64,000 nucleotides of DNA from Bog-473 sp963828825 (GTDB lineage: Bacteria > Actinomycetota > Acidimicrobiia > Acidimicrobiales > RAAP-2). A model generated the notes under the pieces. That model was not told where the DNA came from. It searched no databases and was given only the letters and a program-made list of their open reading frames with translations. A program made the translations under genes and the position numbers. Of this stretch, positions 52,372-60,173 are shown piece by piece (the stretch's first letter is position 1; each line of letters starts with the position of its first letter). The stretch is taken from NCBI GenBank assembly GCA_963828825.1, contig CAWHGF010000007.1, positions 124,001 to 188,000 of the forward strand, given 5' to 3'.

Positions 52372-53517
52372 GTGCCCGCTCATCCTGCCAGGACCGCCGC
52401 TCTGGGGCACAACCCCGTCCGGCTGAGCGGGGCAGCGCCCCTCGTCACCGACCTGTCGCTCGAGGACCTCGAGCGCGACGCCCGGCACGCCGTCGGCGAG
52501 ATGGCCTACGCCTACTACTCGGGCGGCGCCGACGACGAGCGCCTGCTCCTGGGCAACGTGGCGGCCTGGAGCCGCTGGCAGCTCCACCCCCACGTGCTGG
52601 CCGGGCTCTCGGAGGTCTCGACCGCCACCACCCTGCTCGGCAGCCCCGTCAGCTCGCCCGTGGCGATCGCGCCGACGGCGATACAGGGCCTGGCCCACGC
52701 CGAGGGGGAGGTCGCCTGCGCCCGGGGCGCCGCCGAGGCCGGCGCACTGCTGATCCTGTCCTCCCTGGCCACCTGCCCGCTCGAGGACGTCGCCGCGGCG
52801 ACTCCGGACGCGGTGCGCTGGATGCAGATCTACATCTTGCGGGAGCGGGCCCGCACCGAGGAGCTGGTGCGCCGCGCCGCCGCGCACGGCTACCGCGCCC
52901 TCGTGATGACCGTCGACGCGCCCGTCTCGGGCCTCCGCCTGCGCGAGTGGCGCATCGGCGTGCACCTGCCCGACGACCTGGCCCTGCCCAACCTGGCCGG
53001 CGACAGCACCGACAGCGCGCGCGAGGGCGGTTTCATGGCCGTCGTGACGAACGAGTTCGAGCCGGCGCTCACGCCCGACGACATCGGGTGGCTGGCCGAG
53101 CTGAGCGCGCTGCCGGTCGTCGTCAAGGGGGTGCAGCGGGCCGACGACGCCCTGCGCTGCGTGGACGCGGGGGCGGCCGCCATCGTGGTGTCGAACCACG
53201 GCGCCCGCCAGCTCGCCGACGCGCCGGCGACGGCCGACATCCTGGCCGAGATCGTGGACGCGGTCGACGGGCGGGCCGAGGTCTACGTCGACGGTGGCGT
53301 GCGGCGCGCCCCCGACGTGGTGAAGGCCCTGGCGCTCGGGGCACGGGCCACCCTGGTCGGGCGGCCGTCCCTGTGGGCCCTGGCCACCGGGGGGGCGGAC
53401 GGGGTGGCGGCGCTGCTGCGCTGGTACGAGACGGAGCTGCGGCGGGCCATGCATCTCTGCGGCGCGGCGACGGTCGACGCCATCGACCGCAGCCTGGTGC
53501 GGCGGGCCCTGCCGTGA
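52372..53517 (+). CDS. FMN-dependent alpha-hydroxy-acid oxidase/dehydrogenase
   Basis: 381 residues: AYAYYSGGADDERLLLGN, SPVAIAPTAIQGLAH, MQIYILRERARTEELV, the catalytic His/Arg segment VVSNHGARQLADAPAT (consensus SNHGGRQLD), then VYVDGGVRRAPDVVKALALGA and GRPSLWALA. It oxidises an L-2-hydroxyacid such as lactate, glycolate or mandelate. Substitutions after SNHG suggest a non-standard substrate. TACCAT ends 7 nt before the GTG at 52372; an ATG at 52363 lies inside that hexamer. GTGA overlap with the FadD gene. Confidence 0.92.
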   Translation: MPAHPARTAALGHNPVRLSGAAPLVTDLSLEDLERDARHAVGEMAYAYYSGGADDERLLLGNVAAWSRWQLHPHVLAGLSEVSTATTLLGSPVSSPVAIAPTAIQGLAHAEGEVACARGAAEAGALLILSSLATCPLEDVAAATPDAVRWMQIYILRERARTEELVRRAAAHGYRALVMTVDAPVSGLRLREWRIGVHLPDDLALPNLAGDSTDSAREGGFMAVVTNEFEPALTPDDIGWLAELSALPVVVKGVQRADDALRCVDAGAAAIVVSNHGARQLADAPATADILAEIVDAVDGRAEVYVDGGVRRAPDVVKALALGARATLVGRPSLWALATGGADGVAALLRWYETELRRAMHLCGAATVDAIDRSLVRRALP

Positions 53518-55196
53518 CGACCGTGGCCGCCCTGCTGGCCGCCCACGCGGAGGACGACCGCACCGGCGTCATGGACGCCGACCTGCGCTGGACCTGGCGC
53601 CAAGCGGTGCGCGAGGGCGCCACGCGAGGCGCCCTGGCCCGCTCCCTCTTCGAGAGCGCCAAGCCGCACATCGGGGTGCTCCTGCCCAACGGCGCCGAGT
53701 ACCTCTTCTGGCTGAACGGGGCCGCGCTGGCCGGGGCGGCCATTGTGGGGATCAACCCGACGAGACGGGGGGAGGCTCTCGCCGCCGACGTGCGGGCCAC
53801 CGACTGCGCCGTGATCGTCACTGACACGGAGGGCGCCGCCCTCCTGCAGGGACTCCCGCTCGGTGTCGACGACGACAAGATCCTCGTGATCGGGACCGCG
53901 CCCTACGACGCCCTCCTGAGGGCGTTCGCCGACGGCGCCGAGGCCGAGCACCTCGTGCAGAACGTCGACGCCATTGACGAGAGCGCGCTCTACCTCCTGA
54001 TCTTCACTTCCGGGACCACGGGCGCGCCCAAGGCGGTCCGTTGCACACAGGGCAGGCTGGCCGGCATCGCCGAGGTCGCCGGACCCGGCTATGGCTACAC
54101 GCCCGCAGATGTCTGCTACTGCCCCATGCCCTTGTTCCATGGCAACGCGCTGATGGCGTTGTGGGGACCCTCGGTGCTGATGGGCGCGGCCATCGCCACC
54201 CGCCCGCGCTTCAGTGCCTCGGCCTTCATCGACGACGTGCGGCACTTTGGCGCCACCAAGTTCAGCTACGTGGGAAAGGCGATCGCCTACATCCTGGCCA
54301 CCCCTGAGCGGCCCGACGATGCCGACAACACGTTGAAGAGCGCCTTCGGCACGGAGGCGTCGGTGCGCGACCGCGATCGCTTCCGAAAGCGCTTCGGGTG
54401 CTACCTGATTGAGGGCTACGGGCAGAGCGAAGGGGGGGCGGCCATCAACCCCGTACTCGACATGCCCAAGGGCGCGCTGGGCAAGCCGGTCAACGGCGTC
54501 GACCTCACCGTCATCAGCCCCGAGACCGGTGAGGAATGCCCGCCGGCGCAGTTCGACGCCGAAGGTCGGCTCCTCAATGCGGGCGCGGCCATCGGTGAGC
54601 TCGTCAACCGCAGCGGCCGGGGTAGCTTCGAGGGCTACTACCAACGCGAGGACGCCGAACGGGAACGGTTGCGCCGCGGCTGGTACTGGACCGGCGACCT
54701 CGGCTACGTCGACGCCGACGGGTTCTTCTACTTCGCCGGCCGCACCGGGGACTGGCTGCGAGTCGATTCCGAGAACTTCGCCGCCGGCCCGGTCGAGGCG
54801 ATCATCTCGCGCCATCCCGACGTGGCGGTGGCGGCCGTCTACCCCGTCCCCGATACGGCATCGGGTGCGGGCGACCAGCTCATGGTGGCGCTCGAGATGG
54901 TGCCGGGAAAAGCCTTCGACCCCGACGCCTTCGCGGCGTGGCTGATGGCACAGCCCGATCTGGGCCCGAAGTGGCTACCCCGCTACGTCCGGGTCTCGCC
55001 TTCGCTCCCCCAGACGGCCACCGGGAAGGTCACCAAGGTCGGGCTACGGTCCGAGGCCTGGGCCTGCGACGACGCGGTCTGGTGGCGACCGCTCGGCAGC
55101 TCGGACATCCGGTTCGCGCCCCTCACCGACGACGACCGGGCGGCCTTGGCCGCCGGCCTGGCCGAGAACGGGCGACCTCCGCTGGGCTCCCCGTGA
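53514..55196 (+). CDS. Fatty-acyl-CoA synthetase (FadD17-like)
   Basis: 560 residues of the ANL superfamily: LIFTSGTTGAPKAVRCT (P-loop), YGQSEGGAAIN, the hinge WYWTGDLGYVDADGFFYFAGRTGDWLRVDSENF and catalytic Lys in LPQTATGKVTKVGL. It is nearest in pattern to mycobacterial FadD17/FadD1 ligases, some of which act on steroid side chains. GTG start overlaps the upstream stop (GTGA), so it is coupled to the hydroxyacid oxidase. Frame upstream is open for 950 codons antisense to other genes, which is a high-GC artefact. Confidence 0.93.
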   Translation: MTTVAALLAAHAEDDRTGVMDADLRWTWRQAVREGATRGALARSLFESAKPHIGVLLPNGAEYLFWLNGAALAGAAIVGINPTRRGEALAADVRATDCAVIVTDTEGAALLQGLPLGVDDDKILVIGTAPYDALLRAFADGAEAEHLVQNVDAIDESALYLLIFTSGTTGAPKAVRCTQGRLAGIAEVAGPGYGYTPADVCYCPMPLFHGNALMALWGPSVLMGAAIATRPRFSASAFIDDVRHFGATKFSYVGKAIAYILATPERPDDADNTLKSAFGTEASVRDRDRFRKRFGCYLIEGYGQSEGGAAINPVLDMPKGALGKPVNGVDLTVISPETGEECPPAQFDAEGRLLNAGAAIGELVNRSGRGSFEGYYQREDAERERLRRGWYWTGDLGYVDADGFFYFAGRTGDWLRVDSENFAAGPVEAIISRHPDVAVAAVYPVPDTASGAGDQLMVALEMVPGKAFDPDAFAAWLMAQPDLGPKWLPRYVRVSPSLPQTATGKVTKVGLRSEAWACDDAVWWRPLGSSDIRFAPLTDDDRAALAAGLAENGRPPLGSP

Positions 55197-55234
55197 GGTC
55201 GCTCTCTGCAGCCACGGCTTTTTCGGGAACCCGG

Positions 55235-55996
55235 CTACGGCCCGACTGGGCTCCCGATCCGCCCACTCTTCGCCGACCGGGTGGCGCGTAGGTTCCCGAC
55301 GATCTGGAGGACCTCCGTCAGGTCACCGACCCGGTAGTCACCGGGCTCGAGGTCCGGTGGGCTCTGCCCACGCCGTTCCTCCTGACGCCACACGTGCACC
55401 GCGGTCATGCCGATCCGTCGTGGTCCCCGCACGTCGGGCCCCCACGAATCGCCGACGAAGACCACGTCCGGCGTGTCCACGCCCAGAGCCCTGACCGATG
55501 CGCCGTAGATGTCGGGGTGCGGCTTGCGGGACCCGGCGCGGGCTGAGGTGACCCCCGCGTCGACCAAGGGCAGCAGCCCGACCTCGTCGAGGAACCCGTT
55601 GAGCTCCCAGCCCCAGTTCGAGCAGACGCCGATCGCCAGTCCGGCCTGGCGCAGGGCCGACAACGTCACGGCCGCTTCTGGATAGGCCACCATCGGTCCC
55701 TGGTCTGACGCCCGCAGGGCGTCGACGAGGTCCTCGACGTGCGGATCCGGCACGCCGCAGGCACCGGTGAGGTCACGCAGGCGCACCCGCACCCAGGCCT
55801 CGTAGGCCTCCTCGCTGGCCGAGTGCTCGGTGTGCTCGACCCCGTCGTAGCGGGAGAAGTAGTTGTCCAGGACGGCCCGTTCCGGCGTGTACCCGTGAGC
55901 GGCGAAGACTGTCTCGTAGTTGGAGACTTCCGTGTCGGCAAAATGGGCGAGGGTGCCGTAGAAGTCGAAGATGACCGCGCTGACCACGGTCCCCAT
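55235..55996 (-). CDS. HAD-family hydrolase
   Basis: 253 residues: motif I IFDFYGTLAHFADTEV, motif II GVCSNWGWE, motif III Lys in SRKPHPDIYG and motif IV FVGDSWGPDVRGPRRIG. C1 cap containing YDGVEHTEHSASEEAYEAWV. Resembles REG-2/haloacid dehalogenase-like phosphatases. ATG 55996 has GAGG 5 nt upstream. Divergent from lepB. Confidence 0.9.
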   Translation of the reverse strand: MGTVVSAVIFDFYGTLAHFADTEVSNYETVFAAHGYTPERAVLDNYFSRYDGVEHTEHSASEEAYEAWVRVRLRDLTGACGVPDPHVEDLVDALRASDQGPMVAYPEAAVTLSALRQAGLAIGVCSNWGWELNGFLDEVGLLPLVDAGVTSARAGSRKPHPDIYGASVRALGVDTPDVVFVGDSWGPDVRGPRRIGMTAVHVWRQEERRGQSPPDLEPGDYRVGDLTEVLQIVGNLRATRSAKSGRIGSPVGP

Positions 55997-56067
55997 ACTG
56001 CCTCGGGGGCGTGACAGGGCCGCATTGCTCCACTCAGCCGAGGCGGCGGGGTCATACTTTTTCGGAC

Positions 56068-56703
56068 ATGGACGACGACCAGCAGGCGGCCGGCGGCCCG
56101 GATCCGGCTGTGGACGCCGGGGCGGCGGACCAGGAAGGACGGCCTTCCTCCCGCTGGATCGTGGAGCTGCTCGGGGTGGTCGTCGTCGCGATCCTCGTCG
56201 CCGTCCTGCTCCGGACGTTCGTGGTCGCCACGTACTCCATCCCCTCGGGCTCCATGGAGCCGACCCTCCAGATCGGGGACCGGATCGTGGTGAACAAGCT
56301 GAGCTACCACCTCCATGGCGTCGACCGCGGCAACATCGTCGTGTTCTCGACACCGCCCAACGAGGACTGCGCAGGCCCACCGGTGTCGGACCTCGTCAAG
56401 CGCGTGATCGGCCTTCCGGGTGAAACCATCTCGCTGTCGGACGGGAGCGTCTACATCAACGGGCGCCTCCTCCCCGAGCCTTTCCTCCCACCGGACGTCC
56501 GGACCGACAATTACCCAGGGCCGTCGAACAATGCCTATTCGCTGCACAGCCCCTATCGCATCCCCGAAGGAGACGTCTACGTCATGGGCGACAACCGGTC
56601 CCGGTCATGCGACAGCCGCTTCTGGGGCCCTATCGCCGAGTCCACGATCGTCGGCAAGGTCGATCTGCGGATCTGGCCCCTGTCGCAGTTCGGCTTCCTC
56701 TAG
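56068..56703 (+). CDS. lepB: Signal peptidase I
   Basis: 211 residues. N-terminal disordered tail, one transmembrane helix (WIVELLGVVVVAILVAVLLRTFVV), catalytic Ser in IPSGSMEPTLQIGDRIVVNK, catalytic Lys in DLVKRVIGLPGE and box E GDNRSRSCDSRFWGPI. It cleaves signal peptides at the outer face of the membrane. TACTTT (56055-56060) ends 7 nt before the ATG with no ribosome binding site. The 3' end overlaps the convergent DUF3052 gene by 4 bp. Confidence 0.96.
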   Translation: MDDDQQAAGGPDPAVDAGAADQEGRPSSRWIVELLGVVVVAILVAVLLRTFVVATYSIPSGSMEPTLQIGDRIVVNKLSYHLHGVDRGNIVVFSTPPNEDCAGPPVSDLVKRVIGLPGETISLSDGSVYINGRLLPEPFLPPDVRTDNYPGPSNNAYSLHSPYRIPEGDVYVMGDNRSRSCDSRFWGPIAESTIVGKVDLRIWPLSQFGFL

Positions 56704-57098
56704 GTGCGGAGCTCGCGCCGCCACACGATGCGCAGACCCGACCAGATCTCGTCGATGGCGCACACCTTGTTGTCCACCAGCCCGAGGGGAAGGGCGACCT
56801 CGCGCACCACGTTCTCGTCCACGGTGGTCGCCCGACCCGAGGAACGTTTGGGCCAGGCCACCCAGAGGCCACCGGACGGAAAGATCATGCGACCCAGGGC
56901 CTCGATGCGACGCTCGAAGTCTCCTCGTTCGGTGAAGAAGGCCACCACGACGTCCGCCTTCCCCCGGGCCTGACCCTTGACGGTCACGCCCGCCGGCAGA
57001 ACGCTGATGACGCCGGGGGGCGCGCCGACGAGCGCCACCGTCGAGCCGTCGGTGATGCCCAGCTTCTTGGGCAGCGGCGTCCCGCTGTAGCCGGCCAT
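56700..57098 (-). CDS. DUF3052 family protein
   Basis: 132 residues starting MAGYSGTPLPKKLGI, then GSTVALVGAPPGV, VVVAFFTERGDFERRIEALGRMIFPSGGLWVAWPKRSSG and the C-terminal DNKVCAIDEIWSGLRIVWRR, all DUF3052 features. The family is conserved in actinobacteria and has no assigned reaction. ATG overlaps the upstream methyltransferase stop as TGATG. Confidence 0.9.
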   Translation of the reverse strand: MAGYSGTPLPKKLGITDGSTVALVGAPPGVISVLPAGVTVKGQARGKADVVVAFFTERGDFERRIEALGRMIFPSGGLWVAWPKRSSGRATTVDENVVREVALPLGLVDNKVCAIDEIWSGLRIVWRRELRT

Positions 57099-57907
57099 CA
57101 GCCGTTGACGGCCTCGTAGACCCGGAACGCCAGGGGGTACTCGTAGACGTCGGGACCGACGACGAACTGCTCGAGATGGCGCTCGACCACGGCCTCCGCC
57201 TCTGCCAGACGCTCGGGCCCCACGCCCATGAATTGGAGCAACGAGGTGTCGACCACCGCACTGGCCGGTGCCCGGACCGCGACCTCGAGCGCCGTGCTCT
57301 CGACCGCGGTGAACCCTGCGCCACCCAGGACATCGCACGCGTACTCATGGTCCCCGAGGGAGAACGGTCCCACGGGGCTCTTGCCCGGAGGCGGGACCGG
57401 GGGCGGCGGGACGAACGGCCGCAATGCGGTGCTCGTGTGCCACGGGTTCTGCTCCACCCCCTGCCAGCATGCGAACACCAGCCGCCCGCCCGGGCGGAGC
57501 GCCCCGCGGATGGCGCCGAACGCCGCCGTCGGCTCATCGAAGAACATCACGCCCAACTGGCTCACCGCGAGGTCAAAGGGCTCCCCAGCGAAGCGATCGG
57601 TCTGTGCGTCCATCGCCACGAACTCGACGTTGTCGGCGCCCGCCTGGCGCGCCCGATCCCGTGCCAGCTCGACCAGGGGTGTGGAGATGTCGATCCCGAC
57701 CACCTGTCCCTCCGGTGCTACGGCCTCCGCCAGCGAGATGGAAAGGAGCCCACCACCACACCCGATCTCGCACACCCGCTGGCCCGACCGTGCGGCGACC
57801 ACCTTCAGGAGGTAAGGCGACAGGGCTTCAGTGAGCCGTTCCCTCTGGGTCCACGACGCCACCCAGCGGTCGTCGTTCCACCGTTTCGATTCCTTCTCGT
57901 TGGCCAC
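57098..57907 (-). CDS. SAM-dependent methyltransferase, UbiE/COQ5-like
   Basis: 269 residues: RVCEIGCGGGLLSISLAEAV (motif I), VVGIDISTPLVELARDRA, FDLAVSQLGVMFFD (post-I/II) and LRPGGRLVFACWQGVEQNPW. Substrate-binding insertions are rich in proline (PPPPVPPPGK). GTG start with TACGTT ending 6 nt upstream, sharing a 36-bp promoter region with the divergent LLM gene. Methyl acceptor unknown. Confidence 0.9.
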   Translation of the reverse strand: MANEKESKRWNDDRWVASWTQRERLTEALSPYLLKVVAARSGQRVCEIGCGGGLLSISLAEAVAPEGQVVGIDISTPLVELARDRARQAGADNVEFVAMDAQTDRFAGEPFDLAVSQLGVMFFDEPTAAFGAIRGALRPGGRLVFACWQGVEQNPWHTSTALRPFVPPPPVPPPGKSPVGPFSLGDHEYACDVLGGAGFTAVESTALEVAVRAPASAVVDTSLLQFMGVGPERLAEAEAVVERHLEQFVVGPDVYEYPLAFRVYEAVNG

Positions 57908-57943
57908 AGCGACAACGTATCCGTCCCAGGTAGGTTCGGCGGC
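57908..57943. promoter_or_regulatory. 36-bp divergent promoter region
   Basis: TACGTT on the minus strand (57919-57914), 6 nt before one GTG, and TAGGTT on the plus strand (57931-57936), 7 nt before the other. The hexamers are 11 bp apart, so the two polymerases cannot bind simultaneously. Confidence 0.6.
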
Positions 57944-58825
57944 GTGCGCATCGGCCTCGTGATCCTGCCCTCCGACCGCTGGAGCGAGGCGCGTCCGCGG
58001 TGGGAGTGGGCCGACCGCGCCGGATTCCATACGGCGTGGACGTACGACCACATCCGCTGGGGTGGCATGCCGGACGGACCCTGGCACGCCGCGGTGCCCG
58101 TGCTCGCCGCCGCGGCTGCCGTGACCGAGCGCGTCCGACTGGGCACGCTCGTCGCCACGCCGAACTTCCGCCATCCGGTCACCTTGGCGCGCGACGCCCT
58201 CGCGCTCGACGACCTGAGCGGCGGCCGCCTCGACCTCGGTCTGGGACCGGGCAGCGAAGGCCCGGACGCCACGGCACTCGGCCAGGAGCCGTGGGCGCGC
58301 GGGGAACGCATGACGCGCTTCGGGGAGTTCCTCCAGGTGCTGCAGGCGATTGTGGACGGGGAGCCCACGACACAGACGTCGATCCGCACGGCGCACTACA
58401 CGGCGGACGAGGCACCCAGCACACCGGGAGCGCTCCAGCACCCGCTCCCCCTCACCATCGCCGCTGGCGGGCCCAAAGGTCTGCGGCTCGCCGCCAGATA
58501 CGGACGCGACTGGGTCACCATCGGTCCCACCGGGGGCGGGGCCCGCACGCCCGAGACCGTGCTTGAAGCGGTGCGCCGACAACTTCCGCTCCTTGAGGAG
58601 GCGTGTCGCTCCGTCGGTCGGGAACCGTCGAGCGTGGGCAAGGTGCTTCTCTGGACGCCGACCGAGCCGGTCATTGAGTCGCTCGATCAGTTCGACGAGC
58701 TGGTGGCCCCCTATGACGAGCTCGGGTTCGACCAGTTCGTCGTCCACCATCCCGCGCAAACGGGACCGTACGGAGGCGACGTGGCGATCTTCGAGCAGAT
58801 CGCCGCGCGCTCGGCCACAGCCTGA
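57944..58825 (+). CDS. LLM-class F420-dependent oxidoreductase
   Basis: 293 residues: VRIGLVILPSDRWSEARPRWEWADRAGFHTAWTYDH at the N-terminus, VTERVRLGTLVATPNFRHPVTLARDALALDDLSGGRLDLGLGPG and PLTIAAGGPKGLRLAARYGRDWVTIG. The GLGPG and AGGP motifs are typical of F420-dependent reductases and dehydrogenases. TAGGTT ends exactly 7 nt before the GTG. Substrate unknown. Confidence 0.9.
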   Translation: MRIGLVILPSDRWSEARPRWEWADRAGFHTAWTYDHIRWGGMPDGPWHAAVPVLAAAAAVTERVRLGTLVATPNFRHPVTLARDALALDDLSGGRLDLGLGPGSEGPDATALGQEPWARGERMTRFGEFLQVLQAIVDGEPTTQTSIRTAHYTADEAPSTPGALQHPLPLTIAAGGPKGLRLAARYGRDWVTIGPTGGGARTPETVLEAVRRQLPLLEEACRSVGREPSSVGKVLLWTPTEPVIESLDQFDELVAPYDELGFDQFVVHHPAQTGPYGGDVAIFEQIAARSATA

Positions 58826-58832
58826 GCCGAGC

Positions 58833-60011
58833 TCAGTCGCCGGCAGAGGCCGCAGCAACCTCCGCTTCGAGCTCCGCTCGTGCCGACGGTGGCTCCACTC
58901 GCTCAATGGCACACTCCGTACAGTCGACCCACGACGCCGCCTCCGCGATCGCTCCGGCCACCTGTGACGCCGCACCCGGCCGGAGCAGCGTGACCTGCTT
59001 GGCCACGAGGACATCACCCCGCCGGCCCGGGTCGACGAGACCGACGATGCGTGTGCCGGCGAGCACGGGCATGGCGAAGTACCCGTAGATGCGCTTCTCT
59101 TTCGGCGTGTAGGCCTCGAGCCGGTGACGCAGCCCGAAGAGACGCTCGACGCGTTCTCGATACCAGATGAGTGAATCGAACGGGGAAAGCAGGACATTCC
59201 TGCCCCGAGCCCGGGCACCCAGGGACGCCAGGGCGAGCGAATCGAGATAGGCGGCCTGCTTCCAGCCTTGAATCGAGACCTCCGTCAACCCCGAAGAGGG
59301 CAGCACCCGTCGGACCAGGGAACGGGGGAGGCCGTGGTACACCGCCAGGTCGGCCTCGGTGGCCACGCCGAGCGAACGCCCGGCCGCCACCACGAGGCGG
59401 AGCGCGCAGTCCTCGTCGCTCCACTCCTGGGTCAGCAGATCAGGCGGGATGGCGCGCTCGGCCAGGTCGTAGACGCGGGCGAAGCCCCGGCGCTCCCGGC
59501 AGACCAGCTCGCCGATGTCGAGCAACCACTCCGCTGCGATCTTGGTTTCGGACCAGTCCCACCAGGGGCCGCCCTTCTTGGCACCGCCCAGTTCATTCGC
59601 CGTGAGCGGGCCCTCGCTGCGCAGACGGGCGACGACCTCGTTGCAGGTCTTGTCCCGCTCCTCCAGCACATGCCAGCGGCTGCCCTTGGCGCGCCGGGCC
59701 CGTCGCTTGAACCCGTAGGCCGGCCAGTCCTCGAGCGGCAGCACACAAGCGGCATGGGACCAGTATTCGAACGTCTCGCTCTTCGGTCCCCAGTACGCCC
59801 GCTCGATGCGGCCCCGCCCGATCGCCCCCAGGCGGGCATACGCCACCAGTTCGTGCGAACGCGCCAAGACAGAAATCGTGTCGAGCTGCACGGCGCCGAG
59901 TCGGCGCACCATGGCCGCCACACCACCCGTCGTCACGCGGGCACCACGAAGCCCCTGGGCCGCCAACGCCACCCGGCGAGCCTCCTCGATGCTCAGCGTG
60001 TCACGCGCCAT
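58833..60011 (-). CDS. YcaQ-like winged-helix DNA glycosylase family (DUF1006)
   Basis: 392 residues. Contains AAMVRRLGAVQLDTISVLARSHELVAYARLG, the QLDTI/V...RSHxLxxxxRLG pattern of the AlkZ/YcaQ family, and the SPFDSLIWYRERVERLFGLRHRLEAYTPKEKRIYGYFAMPVLAG block with GYxxLP-like end. Known members unhook DNA interstrand crosslinks. QLDTI carries Asp where YcaQ uses a QxQ/QxD motif. TAGCTT ends 9 nt before the ATG. Confidence 0.88.
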   Translation of the reverse strand: MARDTLSIEEARRVALAAQGLRGARVTTGGVAAMVRRLGAVQLDTISVLARSHELVAYARLGAIGRGRIERAYWGPKSETFEYWSHAACVLPLEDWPAYGFKRRARRAKGSRWHVLEERDKTCNEVVARLRSEGPLTANELGGAKKGGPWWDWSETKIAAEWLLDIGELVCRERRGFARVYDLAERAIPPDLLTQEWSDEDCALRLVVAAGRSLGVATEADLAVYHGLPRSLVRRVLPSSGLTEVSIQGWKQAAYLDSLALASLGARARGRNVLLSPFDSLIWYRERVERLFGLRHRLEAYTPKEKRIYGYFAMPVLAGTRIVGLVDPGRRGDVLVAKQVTLLRPGAASQVAGAIAEAASWVDCTECAIERVEPPSARAELEAEVAAASAGD

Positions 60012-60121
60012 GGGCGCGGCAAGCTAGCAAGGACCGCTACGGGGACCAACGCATTGCTCCGTCTACCTTTCAATCAGGCATGACGCTTGACCCATAGGAC
60101 TCCCGCCGAGGTCTCGCCGCG

Positions 60122-60127
60122 TACCAT
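60122..60127 (+). promoter_or_regulatory. -10-like TACCAT of the PBP transcription unit
   Basis: TACCAT ends exactly 7 nt before the ATG at 60135, the same spacing as in front of lepB and both LLM/lldD-type starts. No ribosome binding site lies between. Confidence 0.55.
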
Positions 60128-60134
60128 TCTGGCC

Positions 60135-60173
60135 ATGTTCCGCTCGCCAACGAAGCGGTCGTCGTCGAACTGA
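60135..60173 (+). CDS. 12-codon leader ORF overlapping the PBP start
   Basis: Reads MFRSPTKRSSSN and stops at TGA, which overlaps the ATG of the PBP gene (TGATG). It is preceded by a TACCAT hexamer at 7 nt, so it can be translated leaderless and deliver ribosomes to the PBP start by coupling. Alternatively a lost or gained base split off the true basic cytoplasmic N-terminus of the PBP, since KRSSSN followed by GRRIRW would be a normal tail. Both explanations fit what I see. Confidence 0.5.
   Translation: MFRSPTKRSSSN

Noticed and set aside
50661..53513. About 950 codons of open frame upstream of the FadD start on the plus strand
   Set aside because: It runs antisense to DUF35, SnoaL and LLM genes and through the hydroxyacid oxidase in another frame. 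The GTG overlapping the upstream stop marks the real FadD start.
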